Positions 26,264 through 38,810 of a stretch of DNA of 64,000 bases are shown one piece after another. The notes beneath the pieces are model-generated. The model saw only the letters and a program-made list of their open reading frames with translations. It made no database searches and was not told the origin of the DNA. The stretch is taken from the NCBI RefSeq assembly GCF_020882245.1, contig NC_083597.1, positions 44,618,152-44,682,151 on the forward strand. The letters run 5' to 3'. The position numbers and the translations under genes were made by a program. The first letter of the stretch is position 1, and each line of letters starts with the position of its first letter. Source of the DNA: Rhopalosiphum padi. Its lineage: Eukaryota > Arthropoda > Insecta > Hemiptera > Aphididae.

Positions 26264-29200
26264 TATTACTGTCCTCGAAATTAAGTAAAACATAACTCGA
26301 AGATCTAAGTATAGTGCAATAATATCATTTGTGCCTACATCAAACAAATTCCACGACGTATGTTATTACTATATTACTCGCTAACATTTTTTTTTTTATT
26401 TTCGTTTTTCCACGGTGCGATAGTATTTTATTTTTAATATTCGAATATAAAAATATTATTATTTTCTCGCATGTGTACCTATATAGTCGTGCATCAAATA
26501 TCGAATACAATTCTTATGGACGGGGATGATAATATTATGTACGCTAAGTCGCTAACACGGTGCGAGCAGGGCGTTCCCGTTGCGCGGATGATTCACGAGA
26601 GATTCTATACAGTCCTCTCACCCTCCACTAATAGTGTTTTTGGTTTTTTTAATTTAACAACACTTTTCACACTTTTCACAAAACGAACAAGAATTGGCAG
26701 TTAAACGTGCATTTGTTGAACATCTCCTCAGTCAAAATTTTGACGGGCTTACCAAAAAATGATAAACAGGCATCAATATGGCTTCAATATTATGTTCATC
26801 CATGATGGCTTTCAATTATAGCGGTATATTAGCTCTTTTTTTGTAACTACTGAGCGGCTTTGTGTCCTGGTTATTTTTCGTAAATATATTTTAAAACAGG
26901 CTTCAAATAATACACCAATAGTTTAACCCAATCGCATAACATACAAATTCAGTAACTATACAAACGTACGATACATAATTAAAAAAAAAAGTAGTTTAAA
27001 ATAATCTCATTAAAAACATTGAATACAATTACAAACATTTAACATATTTGAGTATTTTTCTGCTTACGCAAAATAATAACAGTTAGGCCCTTACTTAATT
27101 CTTTAAAATTGTCTACGTGAATAATTCCGTCATTTTAGTATACTATAATATAATAATCAGAACACTCGACCCATATGTGTATCAAAAATCGCTGTATTGC
27201 ATCCAGTGTTTCGTGGATTAAAAATGTTACCCGATGAATGCATAACTTTGATTGGAGAACGAATTTAATGTTATTACCTATATTTCAATTGCTTCCAGAA
27301 AACCCTTCACTGATCACAATTTACCATACTGATCAATATGTAATTAATTAAATTGAATAAAGATTCAGAAAGATGTCATAAAATATTAACATAGTGGTTT
27401 CAAGATATTGAGTTCTTTTTTTAATGACTAATCAAGTCGACATTGTGAAATGTGTACTCACAATTGTTTAATTTTTTCGATATTGAAATTCTGTTATTAT
27501 TTATCAATTACCACTATATTATAATAGAATAGTAATATATATAGTAGTATTAGGTCGAACCCGAAGATATAAATAAGAAGGACGGGAAAGGAGCTAAGCA
27601 CATAGACCGCCCAATACACGAGCGATATACTATTGGTGTATAATGTATTTCATACATTCATTCTGAATTTCTCTAAAGGGTTATACTTATCTTTTAATAA
27701 AATATCGGGTAACTAAAACAAGAAAAATCAAAATATTTTTAAAATATAAATATTTTACTCAACTTTGGTGGTTTATATTTAGAATTATTCCAGATAGTTT
27801 CATATATCCACAACCGGCTTTTGTTGACCTAACCTAACGCAATAATATTCCGATATAATAGTACACGCCTATTGCCTGTACAAAATACATTATAATATAA
27901 ATATAAATAGTATATAATATAGTGTATATAAATAACTACCATTACTCGGTTACGGACTAGATCATACGACAAGTCGACAACAAGTAGATAAATACGATAT
28001 AACATGCGGTTACAAATTATTATAATACTACTACACACAACGAAGTGAATCTAGGTCGAGCACTTGCCACCAAAGCCACTCCCCGCTGGCCAATTCGACT
28101 ATCGAATAATAGTATAATATCTAGTAATAATAATAATATACCCACAATGTTATCAGAACCGGACCTCCGAACAAGCGTTTTCACTTTATAAACCATTAAT
28201 GACACGCGAGCTCTTGGCACACGATATGTCATACTATATTATTAACTATACATATACCCGAAAGTGTGTGTGTGTGTATTGCCCACTACTACTCGGTTAC
28301 TATATTATTATGTATTATACTCGACTACCACAGTCGATGCAAAATACACTATACTCCGATGTCAGAACGATGTGTACCCAAAATACACCGAAAATCGATT
28401 ATCATTTCATTATTATTATTATCGTATCACATATTATTATATTATTATTATTATTATACTACAACGAATTTTATTTTTTTGCCAATATAATATACCTAAA
28501 TACCTAATGGAATTATTTTGCACACGTTTTGACCATAACCCTTAGCGTGTTTCGAGAATTTTATCCGAAAATTGGTAAGTGTTTTTTTTTTCACGGAGCA
28601 CGTAAAATTTGCATGTTACAGCGAATTTCGTTTAATATATGATATAGTATAGGTGATGGTGCAAGCTGTTTTTTTCATATTAACTGATTGATTCCGTAAA
28701 ATATATTATCGTATTATATATTATATTTACCATGTCCTCCTTTACTATAATTGTATACCTAATTAGTACTTATAAATTCAATAACAAAGTATATAATAAT
28801 ATGTAAATGAATTTTTCTCTTATGGGGAGATTATAATATAACATACCCGTGACTTAAACAATAACTGAACATTTTTGGTGTAATATTCGTTTGGCGTATA
28901 ACATTATATACTTCAAATAAATAAAGAATCATATGGGAAGCTCCCTTCTATCACGTGACCAAGTATTGATATTTATTTTTATAACAAATTTATTTATTGT
29001 ATATAAAATATAAATTTAAATTTTATCGATTTCAATAAAAAAAAAATAATAAACATAATATTATGTTATGTTGTGATTATAATCAGCTCTTATTTTAATT
29101 ATTAAAAAATCATAAAAGCAGTTAATGTGATTCAATCTGGCATACCGCGATCCCGATAAAAGCTAATTAATATTTCAATGTACGTATAATGTGGATAATA

Positions 29201-29587
29201 TGGACTAAGTTTATTTATTTTTATAAAATATAATAAAATAAATATAATATAATAAATATAATAAAAACTCTATAGAGCGGTGGTCGCATTAAGTGATGAA
29301 TATACGTATATTTACATTGTACTTATATTTTCCTGTCAAGTCTGGCGTATACGTAAGTTCCATTTCATATGTATGCATTTTTGACATATTTTTATCAATA
29401 AAAAGTTAATGATAAATTAGTTAATCAAATGCATTGCCCTGAATTGCATAAAATGTTATTTTATACATTTTATTCTTATATTTAATTTATAAAATATATT
29501 AGGTATATATACAATATCGTAAGAAAAGTAATTGCACTCTTCCATTTCGTATTGAATCGTGACTGTATAAATTACTTTTTATTCTTA
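26264..29587. other. Noncoding stretch
   Basis: AT-rich overall, with a mixed-composition part at 28030-28390. (GT)n lies at about 28265-28280 and ATT tracts at 28408-28455. Frames on both strands are short and repeat-derived. Nothing recognised. Confidence 0.55.
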
Positions 29588-29691
29588 TCAATATACAAAG
29601 TTATATTTCTCAGTGCCGGTTGGACGAATGTTTTCAACGACCAGCTTCGAACTCAGTCGAAACTTTCGGATCATGAGAAGAATTAGTCTTT
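29588..29691 (-). CDS. Candidate terminal exon in a GC-balanced island
   Basis: A sharply bounded island of about 100 bp with balanced GC sits in DNA that is mostly A and T. On the minus strand it is preceded by an AT-rich tract and TTGCCTTTCAG. Read with two bases carried over, it is open for 33 codons to TGA. The peptide contains IRKFRLSSKLVVENIRPTGT. An AATAAA (29578-29583, minus sense) follows the stop by a few bases. The opposite strand also has an open frame behind a TTTCTCAG acceptor-like word, so strand is not settled. Family unknown; a chance island is possible. Confidence 0.27.
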
Positions 29692-32600
29692 CTGAAAGGC
29701 AACCATCGATCTATTCAAACAACATAAAATTATAATTTTATATTTGTTTTATATTAAATTATTAATTATACATATTAATAATATTAGTGATATATAATTA
29801 AATCTACTCGTATACAAATCAAATTTGTCTTTTTTACAAATTCATCTTTTACTTAATATTTCAACGCGGTTTTAAAAGTATTTTTCTCATCTCTAAGTTC
29901 TGACTGTAACATTTAAACGATGTATAGTATTAATAATATTAAACTGCGCTATACCACGAATGTATATTATTATTACTATTATGACTCTTATGTTTTTAAT
30001 TGAGTGTTATCATTGTCCGTACGAGTATTATGTAGAGACTGGAGAACGGTCGTAAAAAATAATTTATTTTATTCAATTTCTTAGCAAACGTAATTTCGAA
30101 AATGTCTCAGTTAACATAATACGGTCGTAACGTTTAACCACAAAAAATATTTATTACAGCCATCAACAATTCAAACAAAAATACCAATGTAGGACAATTC
30201 TTGAATTTAAAGTCAATTATTGTTTTCCGGGCCATACGAGTTATGGAAATAACAAATATGAAGGACGACTAAGTTAAGCCATTGCAGGTATTGTGCATAA
30301 GTGCCCCATATTCTACCATATATTTTGTAATTTAAAACAATATATACGTGTTTCGTACCTCGTGCTCGAGCGTCCTCGGAAAACTATATCTTTGGACTAA
30401 ACGGACTTAAATAGATGAAAATTAATATTTCCCTTTGTACACACATAACTAAAGAGAAAAAGGAATCAAATTACATTGTTGCCGCCGAGTAAATGGAAAT
30501 AACTACTTGCTCTGAAATCGGTGTGCTGTATCTTAAAGACATATTATTATTGCCAGCTCAGCATAGGATTTCGCTCAAGTATTAGAACAAATTCCTTCAG
30601 AAAACTACTCAGCAAAATGTAACAAAAATAAACATTTCTTCTTTAATATGTGTATATGTATTTATGCTTCTCGTTCACATAAATTAAAACTGTAATTGCT
30701 ATTTCGTCGCGAGTACCTTCCAAATTGAAATATTTTCAAATAAATTAAATTCAAGTGCAGTTAATAAATTTAATTAATAACCATCAAAGTTCAAAAACTA
30801 TAAAGGTAGGTAGGTGATTATAGTTTTCATGGAAAAAACAATTTATATATATTTTACCGTCGGGCTGTTTGATTAATAATATTCTGATATAGATACCGAA
30901 ATAAATTTAACGACATGCCTGAAACGAATAACCGTGTACCTATGCTATATAATATAGTGTATTATAGTTACGATTTCTTGTGATAAACTAGCGGTCCCGA
31001 ATTAATTACTCTCACAGTAATAATAATGATCGTGCGTAACATTCTATATGCGATTTTTAAACAAAACGACCGGAGTTAATTACCCGCTTATTAAAATATC
31101 ACATGTATTCGTATAACCAAAAATCAATTTGAACATTTTTCAGGTAAGCCTAATTTCGAAAAAGGTCAATCCTAGGGGACCGGGAGAGGGGAAAAGAGAG
31201 AGAACAAAAGGACAGTGTTATTTTTTTTATTATTATTATTTTGTGAACATAGAAGGCAAAAGTTTATTGCTCAGCGCGCTTGGGAAGTAATTAAAAAAGG
31301 GTGCAAAGACATTGTGTACGATATATACACGAAAATGCCCAAGGGTTTTTAAACGAATTTACGATCTACTCCCCTTGACTTTTTTTTTCGACTTTATCTG
31401 CCTTGCCGGCGCGTCGCTGCCATGAATAAATTCCGTCGTAGATATTTAAACACTCAATTATTATTGTGAAAAAAAAAAAATTCGGTACCAGCATATTATC
31501 AGAGAATAGCACGATGTGGATACCTACCTATATACACGTCTTGTTTATACCGTTTATTTGATACAACTCTAACTCGAGTTTGGATATGACACGAATGTAT
31601 GAATGTGAATCTTTTTCTCTGTCGAAACACGACGCATTTATATACATATAGTATATACCAATAATAATATTTAACGCAATTTGTGTTGCAAATGCTATTG
31701 GATAATTTTTGTCGAATGATATACTTACCGAATATTTGTGATAATAATAATGTAAATGTTTTAACATTTAAGCTATGTTGAACATAAAAAAAACTTTTTT
31801 TCATATAATAAGCGCGCTAAAATGTTTGTCCTTATCACAGCAATATCGTAATATGTATTATTGCTATAGTGTAACATTTGTCACATCTTATAGATAAATA
31901 TTATACATTAATACCTACCTATTATCCTTAAGGAATATAAATCTTTCCTTGGTGATAACTAATATAGTAATAAGCTTACCCAATTCGCGTTACATTAGTG
32001 TTCGTGAGTGATAAGACGAAATATTTATATGAGAACTGTACTCGTCTTCGTATAAATAAATCTGTATATTGAAATAAATTACTATACCGGATAAAAAATA
32101 ATTGCAAAAGTTCTGTCGTCTTTAGTAGAGATCAAACCATGACATTTAATTATCCATTGATTGGAATCGATACATTTTACATAAAAACAACTAAATTATT
32201 TTTATTTATTTATATATTTTATAACTCAACATCATAATATGTTACTTACATTTACAAGATGACATCTAATTACTTAAAAAAATAACTCGTGATAAGAAGA
32301 GGAGCTCTATTTCAAAAATTAATTAATTAATTAATTATTAATGATCATTATACTTGTCTAGTATTTACGCATGAAAAATGTAAAAAAAAAAAGTACGATT
32401 TTCCAAACTAACTGTCTATCGATACGTATACTATAGTTGACTTCGATGGATTTGGTGTATGGAAAGCTTCATATCAATTACGCCCATACGGGCCTACAAG
32501 TGGTTTAGAAATTTTTACGTATATTTAAACACGATTTGTTTTTTTCTTGTTAACCAAAAAGAAATCATTTATAACGAACAAATATTTCTCTCGTATTATC

Positions 32601-32999
32601 TAAAAATATGCATAGATTATATTATACTCACAAAATAGGGATTTATGACATCTCCTCGTTTGTGACAAATTTATAAGTACCTACGCGCATATGCGGCGAC
32701 GATGGCGCTGATATTATCTGAAATACCTATAAACGATTTCTATACAGTATACCCCACCTCAACATAATATACCAGAATTTCATTAACTCCCTTTTTACTA
32801 CTAATTATTAGAAAAATGTCGATACTCTCTTGAAGTCTTGAGACTTGGTAGTTCAAAACCCGAATTTTACCAATTTCAACCCCAAAGTATCTACACCCAC
32901 CCCCACCCATCTACCCAACCACTTGAATGTACATTTTTCACAGTTTGACCATAGGACCACATCACTAACAATACACATTTCACTCGAACACCTCCACCA
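29692..32999. other. AT-rich noncoding stretch
   Basis: Mostly AT-rich. Notable are a possible zero-length exon at 31143/31144, a homopurine run at 31182-31204 and a C/A-rich run at 32880-32925. ORFs at 31499-31804 are low in complexity. No gene recognised. Confidence 0.55.
31129..31150 (+). promoter_or_regulatory. Possible recursive (ratchet) splice site
   Basis: CATTTTTCAG is directly followed by GTAAGCC, so a 3' splice site abuts a 5' splice site with no exon between (junction 31143/31144). In insects this layout marks recursive splicing inside very long introns. The pyrimidine tract is short, and nothing shows that a plus-strand intron spans it. Confidence 0.25.
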
Positions 33000-33950
33000 C
33001 CATTTCCACATCGTCGTGATAAAATGACACCTCTGCGCGGCCATTGAAAAGCCCTCCTCCTCTTGTAGATTATTATAATATATATATATATAGCCACAGT
33101 GGCCTTCGGTGGCAGCCCTATACGGTCACGTAGTAGGTATAGTTCGGAGGTATCTCCTAATTGAATCACGTTGCTGAATGTCACGTAAACAAAACTGTAA
33201 TAATATATACACTGGAGCGGCGGCTCTTCCTCCGCGACCGATATTAAAACCAATTTGATTTATCTAATGCATCGAACCGAGTGGGTGGGGTATAAGGTGA
33301 GAGTGATTGATGGTGTTGTAATTGGAACGAGAGGAAGCGTCGAGAGACGCGTTGATAGATACTGGGTTACGGCTGCCCTCGAGGGTTGGTGTGTGTAGGG
33401 TCGCGGTCGAGTGTGCAGCGGGGCACGACAACGATTTTCGGAATTTTTTCGGCGTGTGCGTGTGTGTACAGTTCTTCTCTATTGCTTTTTTTTTTCCGCG
33501 CCGGATGTAAACAATACATTGGCATTCTTGGGGCAAGTCTCTCGGGGACTGGACATTGGCACGAAATAAATGTTACGGAAACGAATGGCTACATGGACTA
33601 TCAATAAGTCAAATGACTCGTGGGTCGGCGTGACATTGGGGTATCGGAGAGGGATGGAGTGGAACGGGAAAGAGAATAAAAAACGTCGAGCGCAGTATTC
33701 ATCAGCGCACACGATAAATGTTCTTTCACTTTTTTCACTGTAGTGTATATATTATATAGAGATGAAAAAAAAAACACTAAACAAAACAAAAATGCCCGAA
33801 TTGTTTTCGATACCATAAATAATCCTCGATCGGCGACGATCCAGTGGATGGTATGTATTTTGAGCGTCATCGTGCTGATGAGTTCGGATGGCCAGTGAAA
33901 ATGTTTGAGTTAGGTACCGTATTACATTGTTCCGACAATGTTTTATCATT
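33000..33950. other. GC-elevated block, possible regulatory or UTR sequence
   Basis: GC rises over about 900 bp. Overlapping frames are open on both strands (for example 32891-33253 minus and 33322-33510 plus), with no splice pair that picks one. A homopurine-rich segment lies at 33645-33690. No product recognised. Confidence 0.35.
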
Positions 33951-36900
33951 TTAAAACATGTATATACTTGTGTAATACGTGAACAAATATTTTATGAAAT
34001 AGTCTTTTAGAAACGGACTATGCGCTTTTACAGCCAAGTATTAGGTATACGGATCAACTGAAATAAAATATAATCGAACATTTGTATATTGTGTTTACAA
34101 ACATAATATTAAATATTATTTTGTTGGCAATATTATTACTAAAAAACTATTTAAAAAATAATGTAAACGGTTAAAAAAAACAATTAAAGGCTAAAGTATT
34201 CAATTGGTGTATATGTTGAGTTTTGTATTTAGATTATACTTAAATATGTCTTGGGGTGCATTGATTTTTCCATTAAGTAGAGACATAAAATTTTATATTT
34301 GCTAATTCGTTGTGAGCCATTCATTAGAGTATTAGATCGTTATTTGTAATTTATTTATCATTTTATAACACAAAAACATCGTAATATAAATACAATGAAA
34401 GTTTAAATAAATAATAATAATAGTAAATACTACGTTAATGTTTAAGCCGATTTCGAAATTCAATAATGAATTAAAAATAAATACAATACAAAGTTTAATG
34501 CAAAATATAAAAATTGTCTTAATTCGTGAATATACTTTAGTCATCATTTTTTAAAACAATTCGTTGATAAATAAGTAATGACTAAAATTGTAATATAATT
34601 ATCGGTTAATGCATTTGTAACTTTTAAGATTAGACCATATATGAAAATAAAAAACGGTTTGAAAACATTTTTAATACAGTTTTACCTCACTAGTTTCAAT
34701 TGTTATTTTGTCATCTCAAAATCGGCGTACACGATTTATTGATGTTTTCGTAGTTCCAATATTTTATAAAATCTGATAATCCCATTTTTGTGCCTACCAA
34801 ATATTAAAAAAAAAAATGATTTATTATTTTTCAGAATAACTTTTTGAAACCTGTAGGTACATTATCTTTGGAATTATTCGTCTTTTCTATACCCAACGGT
34901 CAATCTGATTTGAATAAACTGTTTTGAATTTGATAGATTTCCTACAAAAAATTCCGACGTAAATCTAAAATCGTTCACCTGTTCTATATACAGCTGACCG
35001 AGCGAATGCATTTCTGCTTTTGTTTGTTACGATATTTACGGGAGTGTAGGCGTGTACTGAATACTAGTGTACAAATTATTACGCGCCAGACTAGGGCCGA
35101 TAAAATAACTAAGAAATGTTTCTCCTTTCGCTGCCTCGGAAAATTAGCGCGCCCATAGGTTATGGTTCAGCGTACACGTTTTGGACCCGATGAGCCACAC
35201 CCGTTGTAATTTTAGTCGTTTGGAATGTACGAAATTGTTTCGTAGGCAATAAAACCAGCCGACGAAGGGTAGTCGATGTTTAATTGGTTGCACTCGAACC
35301 GGGATTATGGAAAATTTAATAACATTTTTTGAGAAAACATTTAACGACCACCGTAGTCGTTGTACCATAGAATTTACGCATTCTAGCAACGGACTTTCAA
35401 CACCCGAATGAACCCCAACATTGAGTGGCCATAAGAATCGTAAATCCAACCTCCATCTCTTCCCCCCTTACCAACCTGCCGCATATGAGTCTAAATAATG
35501 CACCACTCGAAATAATCGAATATGCAGTCCAAATAATATTTATTATATATGTATTGCAGACCTTTAACTAACGGCCGATTGACCGTCAACTTGAATAATG
35601 AATATCTACCACGATGATGTGCCGTTTCAGTTACATACTGCCGTGTCGTTGTTATAATGTTATAATATAGTGAAATTAGGCGATTGATAGAAAAAATGTA
35701 ATAGAAAATTTCCAAACCATATATATATAGCAAATTTGAATTTTAAAACTATAATATTTTATTATGTCTTTGAATTTTTTTTTTTTAGACATCGAAGATA
35801 AATATTTTGACGATATACAAAATATATAATATAATATGTAGGTATTATACATTTTTACATTATTTTTTTTTAATCGGTTTATTTATCTCCTTTAAGGTGT
35901 TTACGAGACTACAAAATACATGTGATTACCTATTTGTTTTGGAAAATGGAGGATACAATAATATTATTACATTTCATCCTCACAATTGACCCATTGCCGT
36001 TGGCTGCAATTAAAATAGTATGGTCGTGCATAGAACCTTCAACTGCAGCACTGACGTCGTTTTCCACATAAACAGCAGAGTATAATATATCATACACAAC
36101 AACTGAGAATAGTATGAACACTATTATAGTTCACGTGAATGTTTTACAATTCCACATAATTATCAAAGTTTTGGTAATTGCATTAATCAGAGCGACCTAG
36201 TCACCTAGAGATGTTTTCTTACGAAAACGCATAAGGAAATACCTTTATTATGACCTAAATATCACGAAAATTATTAAATCCAAGACATTTTTATCATTTT
36301 ATAATAGTATGTTCAAATCTTAAATTCATTCTTAATCAACGAAATTTTGAACATAAAAACGATTGTCATGGTTGGCACTCGACATCACGGATAACGCGTC
36401 AATTGATGTAGGTTTTTGTTTTCGGTCGCTCGGCTGGTGTGTGCCGTGTGGTTAGGTTTAGGTGTAATAAAATTGTAATTTACAAGTTACGACATCCAAC
36501 CCAAGTGACAATCTATGATTTATTTTTATAGGACTGGATTTTATGTACAAATTGTAAAACGAAATGATGATAAACTGGTGATTCGTCTTTCGATTCGTAT
36601 AAAATGTACAAACATTATTTATAAAATTACATAATAATGTTTAAAAAAAATATATATCATCAAAATGCAATAACCCTAATAATGCTATAAATTTAATGTT
36701 GACACATTTTTAACTATCATATTTTTATTGTTTAATAAAACATTCAATTATTAAAAAAAAAAATCTTGGCTAGTTATTATATTGGTTTTATTAAAATTAA
36801 TTATAAATTATTCTTATTCTTCTTAGACTATTCATTTTCGATATTTTTTCACATTTTATAGTTTTTTTTACTGATTTAAGTTGATACAACGGTCTTATAT

Positions 36901-37760
36901 TTAAATAATAATTGATTATTGTTTTTTTTTTTTAAATAACTTTGTACCGGCGTCGTCGTACCGTTAGGTGTAGGTTGCCTTACACTACCTCTCGCGTTCC
37001 TAGTTCCACTTTAATGCTAATTATAAATGCTAATCTTTTTCTAAATCCGTCGAATTCTAAATTTGTTTAATTAGATTCTAATTCTAGAACCATATCTTTG
37101 TACATATATTCGATGGGAATTTAACGAAACTAATAAATTAACATTTGGAAATAGGGACTTTCTATTTTTATCTGTCAATCTTATCATTGCCGTTATCGAG
37201 TACTGTACACTTTCGCTTTTATTTGATTTTAATGTAATTAGCGTAGCAAAATACCAAAACGCATTAGATATATTATTTTACAATCGATTTTAATATAATA
37301 AACTGTTTGAGAGTTGAATTGGAAATGTTTGTTAATTAGTACGTTGAAATGAAGAAATCGCGTATCTCTTTAATCACAATTTATTTTAATTTTCATCCAT
37401 TGACAAAATAAACAATTAGGATTTAATTTTTATTATTATATTTACACATATTAGAAATTAAAACATAATATCTTGTTATATTAATAATTATAAATTGTGT
37501 TAGGTGATGATAAGTTTGAATTAAATAAACAACACTTAAGTTAAAAATAATGTTTATTTACTGAGACAAGAAAAAATAGCCCGATAAGTAAAGTTGTTAG
37601 TGTAGAACAACTCCGCCGATCGATGCATAAATGTGGTCAAAGCATGTCTAATTCGTAAAAGAATCTACGACCCTTTAGGTGTAGTACCCACGAGCGTGTT
37701 ATGGTACACAAGAAAATACCTAAAAATATCTATTTAGTGTTTACCATGAATCGTCATTAC
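33951..37760. other. AT-rich noncoding stretch left of the hAT element
   Basis: AT-rich, with mixed-composition islands at 34980-35460, 36360-36500 and 36945-37010. The first contains a 101-codon minus-strand frame (35144-35449) whose translation I cannot place. A strong acceptor-like T14-AG at 35788 is followed by a 12-codon frame, DIEDKYFDDIQNI with one carried base, ending at 35829. Support is weak. Confidence 0.5.
35144..35449 (-). CDS. Unassigned ORF in a GC-elevated island
   Basis: A frame of 101 codons in a segment with visibly higher GC than either flank. The translation mixes basic, aromatic and hydrophobic residues without a membrane segment or a motif I know. There is no clear splice acceptor at its start. 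The composition contrast makes it worth listing, but a chance frame in an unrelated GC-elevated repeat is as likely. Confidence 0.2.
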   Translation of the reverse strand: MDLRFLWPLNVGVHSGVESPLLECVNSMVQRLRWSLNVFSKNVIKFSIIPVRVQPIKHRLPFVGWFYCLRNNFVHSKRLKLQRVWLIGSKTCTLNHNLWAR

Positions 37761-38060
37761 CAGTGGCGCAAATAAGGGGATGAGCCCCCTAAAGCATCCC
37801 TCCCCCCCAAAAAAAAAAATTACTCATAGGCCCCTCAAAAATTATATTATGTGTATTAATCTTAATAAAAATGTTTTACCTGTAATTAGATATTTTTTTC
37901 TTACACCAATAAAAAAATTTTTTTTATCAACTAAAATAATATTACAATAAACAATATTACTAATAGACTATTATAGTCGTTTTTTTTTCGATTTACGGCG
38001 TTTTTTCTTAGGACGGCTGTATAAACAATAGAAGTATAATACTAGTATTATATAATGTAG

Positions 38061-38243
38061 CAGGCGCGTAGCCAGGGGGGGTGTTACAGGTGTAATAACA
38101 CCCCCCCCTCAGCCGTGGTATACTTAGTATTTTTTTTATCAAGATAAAGATGCATCATGTTATCAATTTTGTGTGTGTAATTTTTTCAATTAATTTTGAA
38201 TAACACCCCCCCCCCCCCTTAGAAATTTCTAGCCACGTGCCTG
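38061..38243. mobile_element. Nested hAT MITE, 183 bp, with perfect target duplication
   Basis: It begins CAGGCGCGTAGCCAG and ends CTAGCCACGTGCCTG; the inverted ends match at 12 of 15 bases. Both flanks carry the identical octamer TAATGTAG (38053-38060 and 38244-38251). The interior has C-runs near both ends (38100-38108 and 38206-38218) and no frame. It sits inside the larger hAT element and is therefore the younger insertion. Confidence 0.9.
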
Positions 38244-38289
38244 TAATGTAGTATTATATAATATCATTAATAATGTCTAAATAACTGTA

Positions 38290-38459
38290 TATACTCCGGC
38301 CCACGAGAGATCAGTACCGTCACGCGCATGCAGAATGACCAGCAGCGACGGCGCGGAACCTGATTTCCCCCACTATATGCCGCAATCGTCGCGTGCATGC
38401 GCGAAATCGGACACGTTTTGGTCGAATAGCGGTACTGATCTCTCGTGGGCCGGAGTATA
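38290..38459. mobile_element. Nested MITE with 30-bp perfect terminal inverted repeats
   Basis: Positions 38290-38319 and 38430-38459 are perfect reverse complements over 30 bp (starting TATACTCCGGCCCACGAGAG). The interior of about 110 bp is GC-rich, unlike the host element, and contains GCGCATGC / GCATGCGC words. Because the outermost bases are TATA, the duplication could be TA, as for Tc1/mariner-like elements, or TATA; the family is not settled. No frame longer than the element is present. Confidence 0.85.
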
Positions 38460-38810
38460 GTTATAATCAAAACAATTACGATTATAAAAAAAATAGTAAG
38501 GTATTACCGATAAACGGATAAAAATAAAACGATAGCGACGGCGACGTCCGAGTGTCCGACAACTGACAAGTCTCGTAGGCCAAATATTGGGAAAAACAAG
38601 ACCATTTAATAAATAGCTTCAAACGAATAGACCCATTCATTTCATTTATCATTACTTCATTGATCATTCCGCATTCGTGTTCGTATATCATGTTTGAGTT
38701 GACGTTTAATTTAGTACCTACTACCTATGTCGATTTAATTTCGTTTTTACTAAAGAAAAAATGTTCAGTGTTTTTAATATTAAAAAAAAAAATCTTGTGA
38801 TCGACTAAAT

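Noticed and set aside
35285..35305. CCCGGTTCGAGTGC on the minus strand resembles a tRNA B box.
   Set aside because: No A box or cloverleaf arms can be placed at the right distance.
36455..36475. GTTAGGTTTAGGTG looked like insect telomeric TTAGG units.
   Set aside because: Only two imperfect units; not an array.
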